DNA from: Dictyobacter aurantiacus | Lineage (GTDB): Bacteria; Chloroflexota; Ktedonobacteria; Ktedonobacterales; Ktedonobacteraceae | Assembly (NCBI RefSeq): GCF_003967515.1 | Contig: NZ_BIFQ01000001.1 | Coordinates: 1,116,001 to 1,180,000 of the forward strand | Direction of reading: 5' to 3' | Length of the DNA stretch: 64,000 nt | In this document: one piece after another, positions 19,136 to 27,801 of the stretch | Position numbering within the stretch: position 1 is the stretch's first letter | How the letters are laid out: the number at the start of each line of letters is the position of its first letter | Notes under the pieces: generated by a model | Told to the model about the DNA's origin: nothing | Databases searched by the model: none | Seen by the model: the letters and a program-made list of their open reading frames with translations, nothing else | Translations under genes and position numbers: made by a program

Positions 19136-19741
19136 TTAGGCCTTATAGCGCTGCATTTTTTCGGAGAAAAGAAGGCGAGCCACATCCAGGATAATGATTC
19201 CACGATTAGGCAGCACAGCCCCACCCATAGCATACGGAGCCGCCCAGGATGGAATGATAGCCTGGCGCACATTTCCATTGATAGCAGTAGCGGGAATTGG
19301 TAGCATCTCACTCACACCATCCACCGCAAGGCAGATGACCATCTCGTTCGCCTGTAGCGATAACAGGCGAGTTTGTGGTGTATAGGGCACCTGCTCTAAA
19401 TCCAGAAACATTCGTAAGTCTACCACTGAGACGATAGAACCCCGCAGGTTCATCACCCCTTTAACCCAGGAAACAACATTAGGAACCGGCGTTAACTCGA
19501 CCGGCCGCTCGACGCCTTGTACCAACTCAGCCTTCACAGCCAGTTCACGATCAGCGAGAGAAAACACCAGATATTGCTCCCCAACAATGGCCGGGGGTGA
19601 AGTCTCTCCATTGGGAGACCCATTCACACCAAATTGCCCCTGCGCCAGTTGCAACTGCAGGGCCGCAACCGAGGGAGACTGCGAGATTAATTGCTGAATT
19701 GCAGCAAAGGCTTCACGTTTTTTCTGATCTTCACTGGACAC
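19136..19741 (-). CDS. cheW: CheW-like coupling protein
   Basis: 201 residues from GTG 19741 (GGAG nine bases ahead). A ~55-residue N-terminal extension precedes a CheW domain (YLVFSLADRELAV, VKGVMNLRGSIVSVVDLRMFL). It scaffolds receptor and CheA into signalling arrays. Placed directly before the receptor gene, as PilI is in pil/chp operons. Confidence 0.93.
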   Translation of the reverse strand: MSSEDQKKREAFAAIQQLISQSPSVAALQLQLAQGQFGVNGSPNGETSPPAIVGEQYLVFSLADRELAVKAELVQGVERPVELTPVPNVVSWVKGVMNLRGSIVSVVDLRMFLDLEQVPYTPQTRLLSLQANEMVICLAVDGVSEMLPIPATAINGNVRQAIIPSWAAPYAMGGAVLPNRGIIILDVARLLFSEKMQRYKA

Positions 19742-19858
19742 AAAAACTTACTCCATAGCGAGCACAAGAAGCGAGAGGCATCCCATGCGACATCTGTGGC
19801 AAGGAAAAAGGGCGCGGCATCCGTCCGCCATCAACCCTGGTCCTGCCAGTACGACTAC

Positions 19859-20224
19859 TTAAATAAGGCGTCGCACACTAGCTACTAACTCATCACCATT
19901 AAAGGGCTTGGTAATATAGAGGTCAGCCCCCTGCCGCATCCCCCATGCCTTATCCAACGGGGTGTTCTTCGACGTCAGCAAAATGATGGGGATATGCCGG
20001 CTCACGTCCGAGCTCTTTAATTTACGACATACCTGAAATCCATTTTGCTTCGGCAACACAACATCAAGTACGATACAGTGTGGACGCTCTTTAAATACTT
20101 TTTCGACTGCCTCATCACCATCAACCGCGGTCACAACATCAAAACCGCTATTGCGCAATGGCGTAACAATCATCGTTAATTCTGTCCAACTATCGTCCAC
20201 AACAAGTATTTTCTGCCCAGGCAT
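19859..20224 (-). CDS. Single-domain response regulator (PilH/CheY-like)
   Basis: 121 residues, a receiver domain only. Acidic pair D10-D11, phospho-acceptor D54 in IVLDVVLP, Thr in LLTSK and Lys in ITKPF are all present. No output domain, so it acts by protein contact, as CheY/PilH do. Second of two receivers in the operon; one may be output and the other a phosphate sink. Confidence 0.93.
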   Translation of the reverse strand: MPGQKILVVDDSWTELTMIVTPLRNSGFDVVTAVDGDEAVEKVFKERPHCIVLDVVLPKQNGFQVCRKLKSSDVSRHIPIILLTSKNTPLDKAWGMRQGADLYITKPFNGDELVASVRRLI

Positions 20225-20332
20225 CCGATTCTAACCTTTCCTAATGAGCCAACCTAGCAATGGGAAATTTAGCCTGCCCTCCAACCCTCCCGACCAAGGA
20301 TGCTGAGCATCACAGGTACCGATATTGGAGAT

Positions 20333-20764
20333 TTAGCCGCGATAGCGTAGGCGAGGGCGTGTCCCCTCTTGTTGAGCAGGCACGCGTTCTTGCCAGTTCG
20401 CAAGGTGTTTCTTGACTGTTTGTACAAGTTCGGCCGAGTCAAATGGTTTGGTAAGATACTCCGTTGACCCTGCTAAACGACCGCGCATCTTGTCAAACAA
20501 GCCATCCTTCCCACTGAGCATAATAATGGGAATTTGCCGAAACTGCAAGTGTTTGCGTATTATCTGGCAAATTTGGTACCCATCCATCCGCGGAAGTTGG
20601 ATATCAAGCAAAATAAGGGCCGGCATCTCATCAGCAACCGAAGTCAACGCGCTCAGACCATCCCCCACCGTCACCACCTTGATGTGTTCTCTCTGGAGAG
20701 TCATCTGCACAATTTTACGTACAGTAGGACTATCGTCTACAACAAGTACCGTTGGTTCAGCCAT
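20333..20764 (-). CDS. Single-domain response regulator (PilG/CheY-like)
   Basis: 143 residues from ATG 20764, with AGGAGG eight bases upstream. An in-frame TTG one codon earlier is unlikely. It has the DD pair, phospho-acceptor D54 in LLDIQLPRMDG, LSGKD and the TKPF Lys, then a short basic tail (PRLRYRG). The start overlaps the stop of the DUF4388 gene by one base (TGATG), so the two are translationally coupled. Confidence 0.93.
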   Translation of the reverse strand: MAEPTVLVVDDSPTVRKIVQMTLQREHIKVVTVGDGLSALTSVADEMPALILLDIQLPRMDGYQICQIIRKHLQFRQIPIIMLSGKDGLFDKMRGRLAGSTEYLTKPFDSAELVQTVKKHLANWQERVPAQQEGTRPRLRYRG

Positions 20765-22167
20765 CAAATTGACCTCCTTCTCGTATCAGGCGACCACATT
20801 TCCCCATTGTTGTCGGCGGGGTTCTGCCAATTTTGTACAATTCCAAGTGATGAGGGTTGGATAGCATCTCGACCTCGCGAGTTCTGAGTGTTGCGATGCG
20901 CCCGGTAAATCTGGTATTGCTGAACCTCGTGATCAATCTCTGATAAGAAGATTCGCCACGCGACATTCAATTGGCGCCCGATATGTGAATTTCCAACCTC
21001 GTCGCGCAAGAGTTCGGTAAACACCATGCGCAAAAAGGCGACCAGGCCTTGAACTGCTTCCCAATAAAACTCTTCTAGCTGCTCGCCCTTCACAACTTTG
21101 TTGAGCGTCAGTATATCATTACAGTCGAGTTGGCCATAGTGAAACGTCGCTGTTTCCAGAATCGGAAATTGCTGCTGTGATAAAGCCTGCAGTTGTGGCA
21201 CAAAACGGCGTTCAAGATAACGAGCAATTTCCATGGAAGGAATCTTACCTCTCCCACGCAGGCTGCGCGCATATGAGCCGTGATGCACAAGGAGACCATT
21301 AATACACTCGGAGAGGGTGGTAATTAAACCCAGGAGATGTTGAGCTGGATTGGAAGCCTGGCGCTGCTGCGCCAGCAGATACTGGCATTTGATAATGATG
21401 TTTGAGAGATCGCCCTGCAATTCGGTTTCCAGGGCGGTATCTACCACTTCGATCAGATTTAATTCTAACAAGCGAGCCATAACGCGAGCAATTCTTGCCT
21501 CTGGCATCATCAAGGCCAGCGCGACCGCCTGCAGGGTGAGCTCTCCATTAGAGAGGCATAGCACTTCAATGCCTTCCTGATTGAGGCCCAGATTGCGTAC
21601 ATCATTGCTGACTTCTGGTTGCCAGCGAGCTACCGTGGTGCGAGTAAGGTGAGTCACTCCCTCGGTGGTAATCTCTTCCCATTCGTCAGCCTGGCGTAGA
21701 GCTTCCAGCAAGACAGAATCAACATCCAGCGCCTGCATCTTGCTCTCCATCGGGATAACCTGGCGGTGAAAGGCGAAACGACCATTTACCCAGCGTAGGG
21801 CGTGGCTAATCGACTGCGTCACCAGGAATTCCAGGCGGCGCTGCATCTCTCCCGCAGTCATCCAGCCGCGCTCAACCAGCAGCGCAAGCGACATCTGCAT
21901 GTCTCCGCGTGCCAGTTCTCGAATATATTGCGCACGTGGTGGATCTAATTTATTGAGTAAACAGAGCATACCCAGCACATCAGGTGGAGGCACTCCGTCT
22001 TCATGCAATCCTACAATTTGCCCTTTACGCAAGCTGATTGAAAGTGTCTCTGGTCCCGAAGTCACAAATAACTTTCCAGTTTTTCCACTCAGGGCAAGCA
22101 TTTTTAAAATGGATTGGAGACCCAGGGTCTGTAAGTCTCCATCCATAATACGGTCTTGCTGCTCCAT
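20764..22167 (-). CDS. DUF4388 (PatA/PixG N-terminal-like) protein
   Basis: 467 residues. The first ~170 residues match the DUF4388 domain found at the N-terminus of cyanobacterial PatA/PixG regulators (GDLQTLGLQSILKML, SGKTGKLFV, LRKGQIVGL). The remaining ~300 residues are mostly helical with no recognised domain. In PixG the domain is fused to a receiver; here the receiver is the separate, translationally coupled next gene, so the pair may act together. First gene of the chemosensory operon; GAGAGAAG precedes the ATG. Confidence 0.82.
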   Translation of the reverse strand: MEQQDRIMDGDLQTLGLQSILKMLALSGKTGKLFVTSGPETLSISLRKGQIVGLHEDGVPPPDVLGMLCLLNKLDPPRAQYIRELARGDMQMSLALLVERGWMTAGEMQRRLEFLVTQSISHALRWVNGRFAFHRQVIPMESKMQALDVDSVLLEALRQADEWEEITTEGVTHLTRTTVARWQPEVSNDVRNLGLNQEGIEVLCLSNGELTLQAVALALMMPEARIARVMARLLELNLIEVVDTALETELQGDLSNIIIKCQYLLAQQRQASNPAQHLLGLITTLSECINGLLVHHGSYARSLRGRGKIPSMEIARYLERRFVPQLQALSQQQFPILETATFHYGQLDCNDILTLNKVVKGEQLEEFYWEAVQGLVAFLRMVFTELLRDEVGNSHIGRQLNVAWRIFLSEIDHEVQQYQIYRAHRNTQNSRGRDAIQPSSLGIVQNWQNPADNNGEMWSPDTRRRSI

Positions 22168-22889
22168 TCTTCTCTCAGTTCCTTTATCAGACTAGCTTGC
22201 GGTATAAGTAAGATAATAAGTACGCAAGCGGTCTTGGTGCGTGTCCGCCGTAGATATATCCATCCATAGTTCCACAACGCACGCTATAAGCAAAATGCGC
22301 ATGCCCATTTGTCAGATATGCGGGGCATCCACATATAATTGCTGTGTTAAAAGCGCTGCTATCCTTTACTCGTGCATTCTAATAGAGCCAGCACATACAA
22401 CCACGAGCGATAGACGCGTTTTTTACCACACACATATAGCTATTTTTATTTTTCTGTATGATACAAAGGGAGACCCTTTTTTCGATTATTGTGAAGAATT
22501 TTCCCTCTTAGCGCCGTAGATAAAAGGTTGTCCTCGTCCTCCCCACACATCCTATCTTGATGTCATCCCAGGTCCCTATACCTAATATCATAGTATGATA
22601 CGCGGCCCCGGTACCTGGTCCCTATGATCAACAGTTTACCGACCATAGCATACTAGAAATCCTGATTTTCCACCACCCCCCACATACATCTGTTGTCTGC
22701 CTTCATCATACATCGGATTGCGGTACAATACCAGAACTTATTATGGTATACAGTAACACAAAAAGGGATGCTTTTACCAGTTAGAACAATGATCACAGAC
22801 CCAGGAATCTCATGTTAAAAGTGTACTGCTAATTCAGTCAAGTCGCTATAAAAAAAACACAAGATGGCATTAAAATTTTATTAAAGATT
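22168..22889. other. 722-bp intergenic region, no gene seen
   Basis: Upstream region of the chemosensory operon. A 7-bp inverted repeat GCTTGCG (22195-22201) / CGCAAGC (22223-22229) with a 21-bp A/T-rich interior lies ~30 bp before the DUF4388 gene and could be an operator around its promoter. A second dyad TATCAT-AGT-ATGATA is at 22586-22600. No credible ORF or RNA gene was found. Confidence 0.4.
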
Positions 22890-23612
22890 TTAATTTTCTC
22901 CTTGCGATCTGAAAACGTAGCCAATCCCTGGCTCGGTGACGATATATCTCGGTCGCGATGGTTGCGGCTCGACTTTGAGCCTGAGCTGGCGTACATAGAC
23001 GCGTAGATAATCGGCCTCTTCGCCATACTCCGGACCCCAGACAGCACGCAAGAGCGCGCGGTGTGTCATGACTTTGCCCGCATATAACATGAGTTGCCTC
23101 AATAGTTCAAACTCTGTCGGTGTCAGACGCACCTCCTGTGAACCGGCGCGTACCTGGCGCCGTACAACATCCATGTACAGATAGTCGTCCTCACTGGTCA
23201 GTATTTCTGGCTCTCGCTCGTTAGTAGCCTCTTTCGTGCCAGCCCTTCTGAGACAGGCTCGTACACGAGCCTGGAGTTCGTCGTTGCTGAAAGGCTTGGT
23301 CAGATAGTCGTCAGCGCCATAATCAAGGGCCTTGATTTTCTGCTTTTCTTCCGCCACGGCCGAAAGCACAATGATGGGCGTCTGTGTAAACTGGCGTACC
23401 TGGACGCATACTTCAACACCATCAATACCGCCTGGCAAGCAAATATCCAGTAAGACGAGGTCTGGTTGATGAATCTTCACCATTTCAACCGCCTGCTTCC
23501 CACTTTCAGCGACCAGCACTTCGTAACCACCTACGGTTAGATTGCGGCGCAGAATGCGCTGAATTGGTGGCTCATCATCAACGACCAGTATCCGTTTCCC
23601 TTTCACCCTCAT
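22890..23612 (-). CDS. OmpR/KdpE-family response regulator
   Basis: 240 residues from ATG 23612, chosen for GGAGG six bases ahead; an open frame extends 18 codons upstream without such a site. N-terminal receiver (RILVVDDEPPIQR, phospho-acceptor Asp in LVLLDICLPGG, TKPF), then a winged-helix DNA-binding domain (VRLTPTEFELLRQLM and the YLRVYVRQLRLKVE recognition region). Likely the transcription-factor partner of the kinase gene 116 bp upstream. Confidence 0.94.
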   Translation of the reverse strand: MRVKGKRILVVDDEPPIQRILRRNLTVGGYEVLVAESGKQAVEMVKIHQPDLVLLDICLPGGIDGVEVCVQVRQFTQTPIIVLSAVAEEKQKIKALDYGADDYLTKPFSNDELQARVRACLRRAGTKEATNEREPEILTSEDDYLYMDVVRRQVRAGSQEVRLTPTEFELLRQLMLYAGKVMTHRALLRAVWGPEYGEEADYLRVYVRQLRLKVEPQPSRPRYIVTEPGIGYVFRSQGEN

Positions 23613-23727
23613 AGCGTTCCTCCATACAGGTATCCCGACCTGCAACAATGCCTTCCACCACAACATCAGTCACCCTCGGACCAGTCAGTCATCTATGCTG
23701 AACGAAAGATCCTCTTCGCAGATGCGA

Positions 23728-26421
23728 CTAGCCACGTTCCGTTCCCTGCTCACTCCGATGATTCATCGTCTGGGGATGGATCGGCAACAGAAAGGTAAAA
23801 CACGTCCCTTCACCATCTGCCGTCTCAGCCCAGATACGACCCTGATGGGCTTCGATGATCCCCTTACAGGTTGCCAGCGCCAGCCCATTGCCATAAAAAG
23901 ATGCATGGCTTTGAAATGAGGTAAAGATACGCTCTCGCTCATGTTCAGGTACGCTGACCCCTTGATCAATGACACGCACCCGCAATTCTTCCCCTTCATC
24001 CTGTACCACATCGATAAGGAGGAATATTTCTTTATAGTCTGAACTGTGTCGTGTAGCATTCTCGATCAGGTTATACAATATCTGTCCCAAACGTGCATGA
24101 TCTGCATAGATCAGCGGTAAGGAATCTTGAAGCCGCAGTCGTAGCTGGCGATGCCCAAGGGCACGCTGCAACTTTGCGATGGTTGCGTAGAGAATCTCTG
24201 AGACGTCGCACCATTCGAGTTTAAGCTCCATCGCCCCCATTTCTATGCGTGAAAGCTCGATCAGCGCATTGACGAGCATGGTAAGATGATCGGCCTCGCT
24301 ATCAATATCGACCAGCATCTCATTGCGGTCCTCTTCATTCCACACCAGATCGGCCTGTAGAAGGCCGGTTACTGCGGCTTTGATCGTTGTCAGCGGCGTA
24401 CGCAGATCATGTGAAAAGGCTGAGAGTAGCGCGGAACGATTCTTTTCTTCGCGTACCTGCTCGGTTATATCCTGCACCTGTAAAGCAATGCCCTCCAGTT
24501 GCCTTGCCTGGGTGTAGAGAGGATAACAATGCAATTGGTAGTGATGATCACTGGCCGCGTTATCCTGCTGCGCCTGGCTTGCCACCCCTTCTGAACAAGA
24601 CTGCGCCATCGTATCCAGTGGCTCCTCGGCTAATATACAGCGAAACGCCTGCCGATAGATACTCTCCTGTGTAAAGTCCCTTAAGTAGGCGCGTACCTCA
24701 TCGTTGTTGCGCATCCGTGGCAAAAGATGTGAAAATACCTCTTCGATCGAGGGTCTCACTGATCGGCCCTGAACGACAGGGGATACGAGCAACTGCATGT
24801 GCGGGTAGTACTCTGTGGCCATCGTTTCCAGATGCCATTCACACCATTGGCGGGCCGCTGGATTCATATACAGGCAGTATCCATCCAGGTCAACAATAAA
24901 CCAGGGATCGCGTACCCAATTGGTTGCCTGGTTGAGATGACCAATCAAGCGGTTAAGCTCCCCAATCATGGCGACATGCGTCAGAGCCGATTCTGATGGC
25001 TGTGTCAGAAGAGCCGGAGGTTCAACATTGGCAGCACCGGGCTGGAATGGCGAGGACTCAAATAAGAGTGCGGAGGATGGCAAGGGCTCCGTTGGCAGTG
25101 AAGAAATCAGCGGATCATTCGTTTGCTTGCTCTCGATCGCATAACGGATGCTCTGCAGATTGCGTTCACCCTGGGTTAAGAGTTGTTCGCTGATCCAATG
25201 CATAAGCTGGCTAAAATTCAAACCATAGGTGTGCTGGGCATGAGCACGAATCTCTTTAAAGATGCGAAGCTCTTCATAGAGCTGCTCATCCGTCGTGCTC
25301 TCCTCATACACCGACTGCAATAGATCAAACTGCTCAATGGCGGCTTGAAATTGTCTGCGTTGATCCAGGGAGGTCAATAACATTCCATTGTGGATGGCGA
25401 CGGTAGCCTGGTTCGCAAAAAGCGCCAGGATGTCACTTTTGAGGGGCGTGAAACCTCCCACCTCCGTAGAACATAGGGCCAGGATGCCATAAACGGCTGA
25501 TCCAGTAGCCAATGGATAGCAGTAAAGCGAATGGAGCCCCAGTTCGCTGGCCAGCGGTTGATTGACTGGATAGTGCTCATCGTTGGCGATGTCCTGTGAG
25601 CCCAATGGCTGACGCCGCATGAGCGTTTGCCAGAAGATATTCTTTTCGCTGACCCTCCCTTGCTGCTGCAAGATCCGTTCCAGTGGCTTCGGATCCACCT
25701 CGGATTGAGCTTCCAGGTACAGGGTGTGTGAACGGCGGTTGAGCAAGAGCATAAACGAGGAGACACTGAGCGCATTCGAGACCCCGGCAACAATCTGCTG
25801 CAGAACGGTGGGAAGCTCCATTTTAGAGGTTAGCGCCTGGCTCACATCCTTCAACGCCTGGCGCTGACGATCCTGGATCGCCGCATTCCCACCCAGTTGC
25901 ACACCCTCGATCGCGGCGGCCAGCATTTTGACGACAGCATCCACCAGCCGTTGCAGGTGCTGATCGGCATAGGTATGCAGTCCTGTGCTACCAAGCTCCA
26001 AAGTGCCCAGAACGCGATTCTCGACCATCAGCGGCGCAATCAGGGTTGAGCGCAGCTGGTGGTAGCTACTTAATACATCACCACTGGAAGAGGGGGAACC
26101 ATCCAGCCCTTCGGGATAATCGTGTACCTGCAATGAAGGATTCCGCAAGACCTGCTCTAGCATGGAGTCAGTCAATGGATATTGATGCAGGCGCGCCTTC
26201 CAGGCCCGGCCTTCGTCGCGCTGGCAGACCGTTACGCGTACAGCCTGGCGGTCGTGACGGAGCAGTACCACCCCGAATACATCAAAAGGCACTGCCAGTT
26301 CCAGCTCTGCTGCCAGCACCGTATAATCAGGCTTGGCACCGCGCACGCTAAAAACGATGCGGGCTACGCGTTCAATAATTGCAGACTCTTCAAGAGCAGA
26401 GGTATGTGTTCTCGCTTCCAT
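23728..26421 (-). CDS. GAF/PAS multidomain sensor histidine kinase
   Basis: 897 residues with no clear membrane segment, so probably cytosolic. Two GAF-like modules (~1-170 and ~190-360), a helical linker, a PAS-like region (~500-640), HisKA with phospho-acceptor H671 in SHDLRTPLTT, and HATPase (NLIENATRHSS, then a degenerate G-box FYGNGLALATCKGI). GAF domains bind small ligands or chromophores; the ligand is unknown. Gene order with the downstream OmpR-type regulator marks a two-component pair. Confidence 0.93.
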   Translation of the reverse strand: MEARTHTSALEESAIIERVARIVFSVRGAKPDYTVLAAELELAVPFDVFGVVLLRHDRQAVRVTVCQRDEGRAWKARLHQYPLTDSMLEQVLRNPSLQVHDYPEGLDGSPSSSGDVLSSYHQLRSTLIAPLMVENRVLGTLELGSTGLHTYADQHLQRLVDAVVKMLAAAIEGVQLGGNAAIQDRQRQALKDVSQALTSKMELPTVLQQIVAGVSNALSVSSFMLLLNRRSHTLYLEAQSEVDPKPLERILQQQGRVSEKNIFWQTLMRRQPLGSQDIANDEHYPVNQPLASELGLHSLYCYPLATGSAVYGILALCSTEVGGFTPLKSDILALFANQATVAIHNGMLLTSLDQRRQFQAAIEQFDLLQSVYEESTTDEQLYEELRIFKEIRAHAQHTYGLNFSQLMHWISEQLLTQGERNLQSIRYAIESKQTNDPLISSLPTEPLPSSALLFESSPFQPGAANVEPPALLTQPSESALTHVAMIGELNRLIGHLNQATNWVRDPWFIVDLDGYCLYMNPAARQWCEWHLETMATEYYPHMQLLVSPVVQGRSVRPSIEEVFSHLLPRMRNNDEVRAYLRDFTQESIYRQAFRCILAEEPLDTMAQSCSEGVASQAQQDNAASDHHYQLHCYPLYTQARQLEGIALQVQDITEQVREEKNRSALLSAFSHDLRTPLTTIKAAVTGLLQADLVWNEEDRNEMLVDIDSEADHLTMLVNALIELSRIEMGAMELKLEWCDVSEILYATIAKLQRALGHRQLRLRLQDSLPLIYADHARLGQILYNLIENATRHSSDYKEIFLLIDVVQDEGEELRVRVIDQGVSVPEHERERIFTSFQSHASFYGNGLALATCKGIIEAHQGRIWAETADGEGTCFTFLLPIHPQTMNHRSEQGTERG

Positions 26422-26969
26422 TGCTTCCTGTCAGATTTCGCAGACACCCTCATCATCCTCAGCGTTGATGAGATCCCTTCCCTATAAAATGAAAAGGCGA
26501 GAGGCCTATCAGGTGTACCGAATACGTTTTGCGTTGCATAGAACCTGCAGCACGCAAAGGACGCTATAAATATACATTGGCCGTCGTTTATACACTTTTT
26601 AAGAGGGCGCGAACAATCACATGCAAAATATGTTACAAGTCATTATTTGCCTACAAAATACCTGTTTGCTATTGCCACAAAGTATACCACATCCATGCCA
26701 GGGCTGGTCAATGCTCGCAGGCGAAGTTTTGGCTATTTTAATAAAAAAAGTCAATAAGCAGATTGTCTCAAGCCGCTTGATACCAGCGTTTCTCCTACCC
26801 GACCTGCTCAAATCCTCTATGATTTCTTTCTATTTACTTAATGTGTTCTTTGAGCTAATAAACGGCTCATGGATAGCTTTTCTCCGGGACTTCGCTTTTT
26901 ACCTCATCATTGCGTACCCCATATGCGCCACATCAAAGATCTATCTGCGAATGCTGTCATCGTGGAGGC
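26422..26969. other. Intergenic region upstream of the kinase gene, no gene supported
   Basis: 548 bp, A/T-richer than its surroundings, between the kinase start and the palindromic element. A plus-strand open frame here runs into the repeat array and has no ribosome site; it is not called. Presumably holds the kinase promoter. Confidence 0.4.
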
Positions 26970-27013
26970 ACGTGAGCGCCCCCGCACGGGCGGCCGCTGC
27001 GCGGCCGCGCTGG

Positions 27014-27067
27014 TTTTGTGTTAGTGCATCGGGTGCGCGAATGCGCACCCGATGCACTAACACAAAA
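27014..27067. repeat. Perfect 25-bp hairpin P1 (GAAT loop)
   Basis: Arms 27014-27038 and 27043-27067 are exact complements with loop GAAT. The tip reads GTGCGCGAATGCGCAC. The right arm is the start of the first 91-bp unit. Confidence 0.95.
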
Positions 27068-27591
27068 CTGACACGTGAGCACCACAGGGGCGAAGACTGT
27101 CCCTGGTATGTTGGTGCAACAAAGGCACGGATGCTTACCCGATGCACTAACACATAAACTGACATGTGAGCACCACAGGGGCGAAGACTGTCCCTGGTAT
27201 GTTGGTGCAACAAAGGCACAGATGCTTACCCGATGCACTCTAACATAAACTGACATGTGAGCACCACAGGGGCGAAGACTGTCCCTGGTATATTGGTGCA
27301 ACAGAGGCACAGATGCTTACCCGATGCACTAACACAAAACTGACACGTGAGCACCACAGGGGCGAAGACTGTCCCTGGTATGTTGGTGCAACAAAGGCAC
27401 GGATGCTTACCCGATGCACTAACACATAAACTGACATGTGAGCACCACAGGGGCGAAGACTGTCCCTGGTATGTTGGTGCAACAGAGGCACAGATGCTTA
27501 CCCGATGCACTAACACATAAACTGACACGTGAGCACCACAGGGGCGAAGACTGTCCCTGGTATATTGGTGCAACAGAGGCGCGGATGCGCC
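27048..27591 (+). repeat. Six tandem 90-91 bp units
   Basis: Units begin at 27048, 27138, 27229, 27320, 27410 and 27501 (CCCGATGCAC). Each contains CTGACAYGTG, the shared flank motif GAGCACCACAGGGGCGAAG, CTGTCCCTGGTAT, TTGGTGCAAC and GGATGC or AGATGC. Units differ at only a few positions. Open frames across the array are a by-product of the period and are not genes. Confidence 0.95.
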
Positions 27592-27610
27592 TCTGTTGCA
27601 CCAATATACC
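27559..27610. repeat. Perfect 24-bp hairpin P2 (GGAT loop)
   Basis: Arms 27559-27582 and 27587-27610 are exact complements, with loop GGAT in the tip GCGCGGATGCGC. The left arm is the end of the sixth 91-bp unit. Confidence 0.95.
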
Positions 27611-27681
27611 AAATCACTGCGGCCGCGCAGCGACCGCCCGTGCGGGGGCGCTCACGTACCCCCAATAATGGGAGTAAAAAC

Positions 27682-27733
27682 CACTCATTTTATACGAAAA
27701 ACAGATGAACCTGTTTTTCGTATAAAATGAGTG
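27682..27733. repeat. Perfect 23-bp A/T-rich hairpin P3
   Basis: Arms 27682-27704 and 27711-27733 with a 6-nt loop ATGAAC, 68 bp before the PhoD-like gene. A/T-rich and without the GC tip of the other palindromes, so it may be a separate leader structure or terminator rather than part of the element family. Confidence 0.85.
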
Positions 27734-27801
27734 AGGTATTCCCTACCTGGGCGAAGTAAAAAAATACCAGACTCCCTGGCGGGAAAGAAAAAGAGGTATC
27801 C

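Larger units (their letters stand above)
26970..27657. repeat. 688-bp palindromic composite element (locus 1)
   Basis: Bounded by a 39-bp inverted repeat (26970-27008 against 27619-27657, one mismatch). Just inside each end lies a long perfect hairpin (27014-27067 and 27559-27610). Between and within them are six direct 90-91 bp units. The outer arms carry CGTGAGCGCCCCCGCACGGG and a GC-rich CCGCTGCGCGGCCGC core. No transposase or other ORF of quality lies inside. Related flanks and tips occur at four other loci in the window. Probably a non-autonomous mobile or structure-forming repeat family. Confidence 0.85.

Noticed and set aside
22168..22889. Small RNA or riboswitch in the long gap before the chemosensory operon
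   Set aside because: Only short dyads are visible; no extended stem set, promoter-terminator pair or known aptamer motif was found.
26621..27157. 178-codon plus-strand frame with hydrophobic stretches
   Set aside because: Runs from A/T-rich intergenic DNA into the repeat element, with no Shine-Dalgarno site.
27048..27591. CRISPR array
   Set aside because: The direct repeats are contiguous 91-bp units with no unique spacers, and no cas genes are in the window.
26970..27657. Standard insertion sequence
   Set aside because: Has terminal inverted repeats but no transposase gene and no visible target-site duplication, so it is reported as a palindromic repeat instead.
26941..27668. Several 60-128 codon frames across the 91-bp array
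   Set aside because: They repeat the same peptide because the DNA repeats; no independent start or family, and they vanish outside the array.
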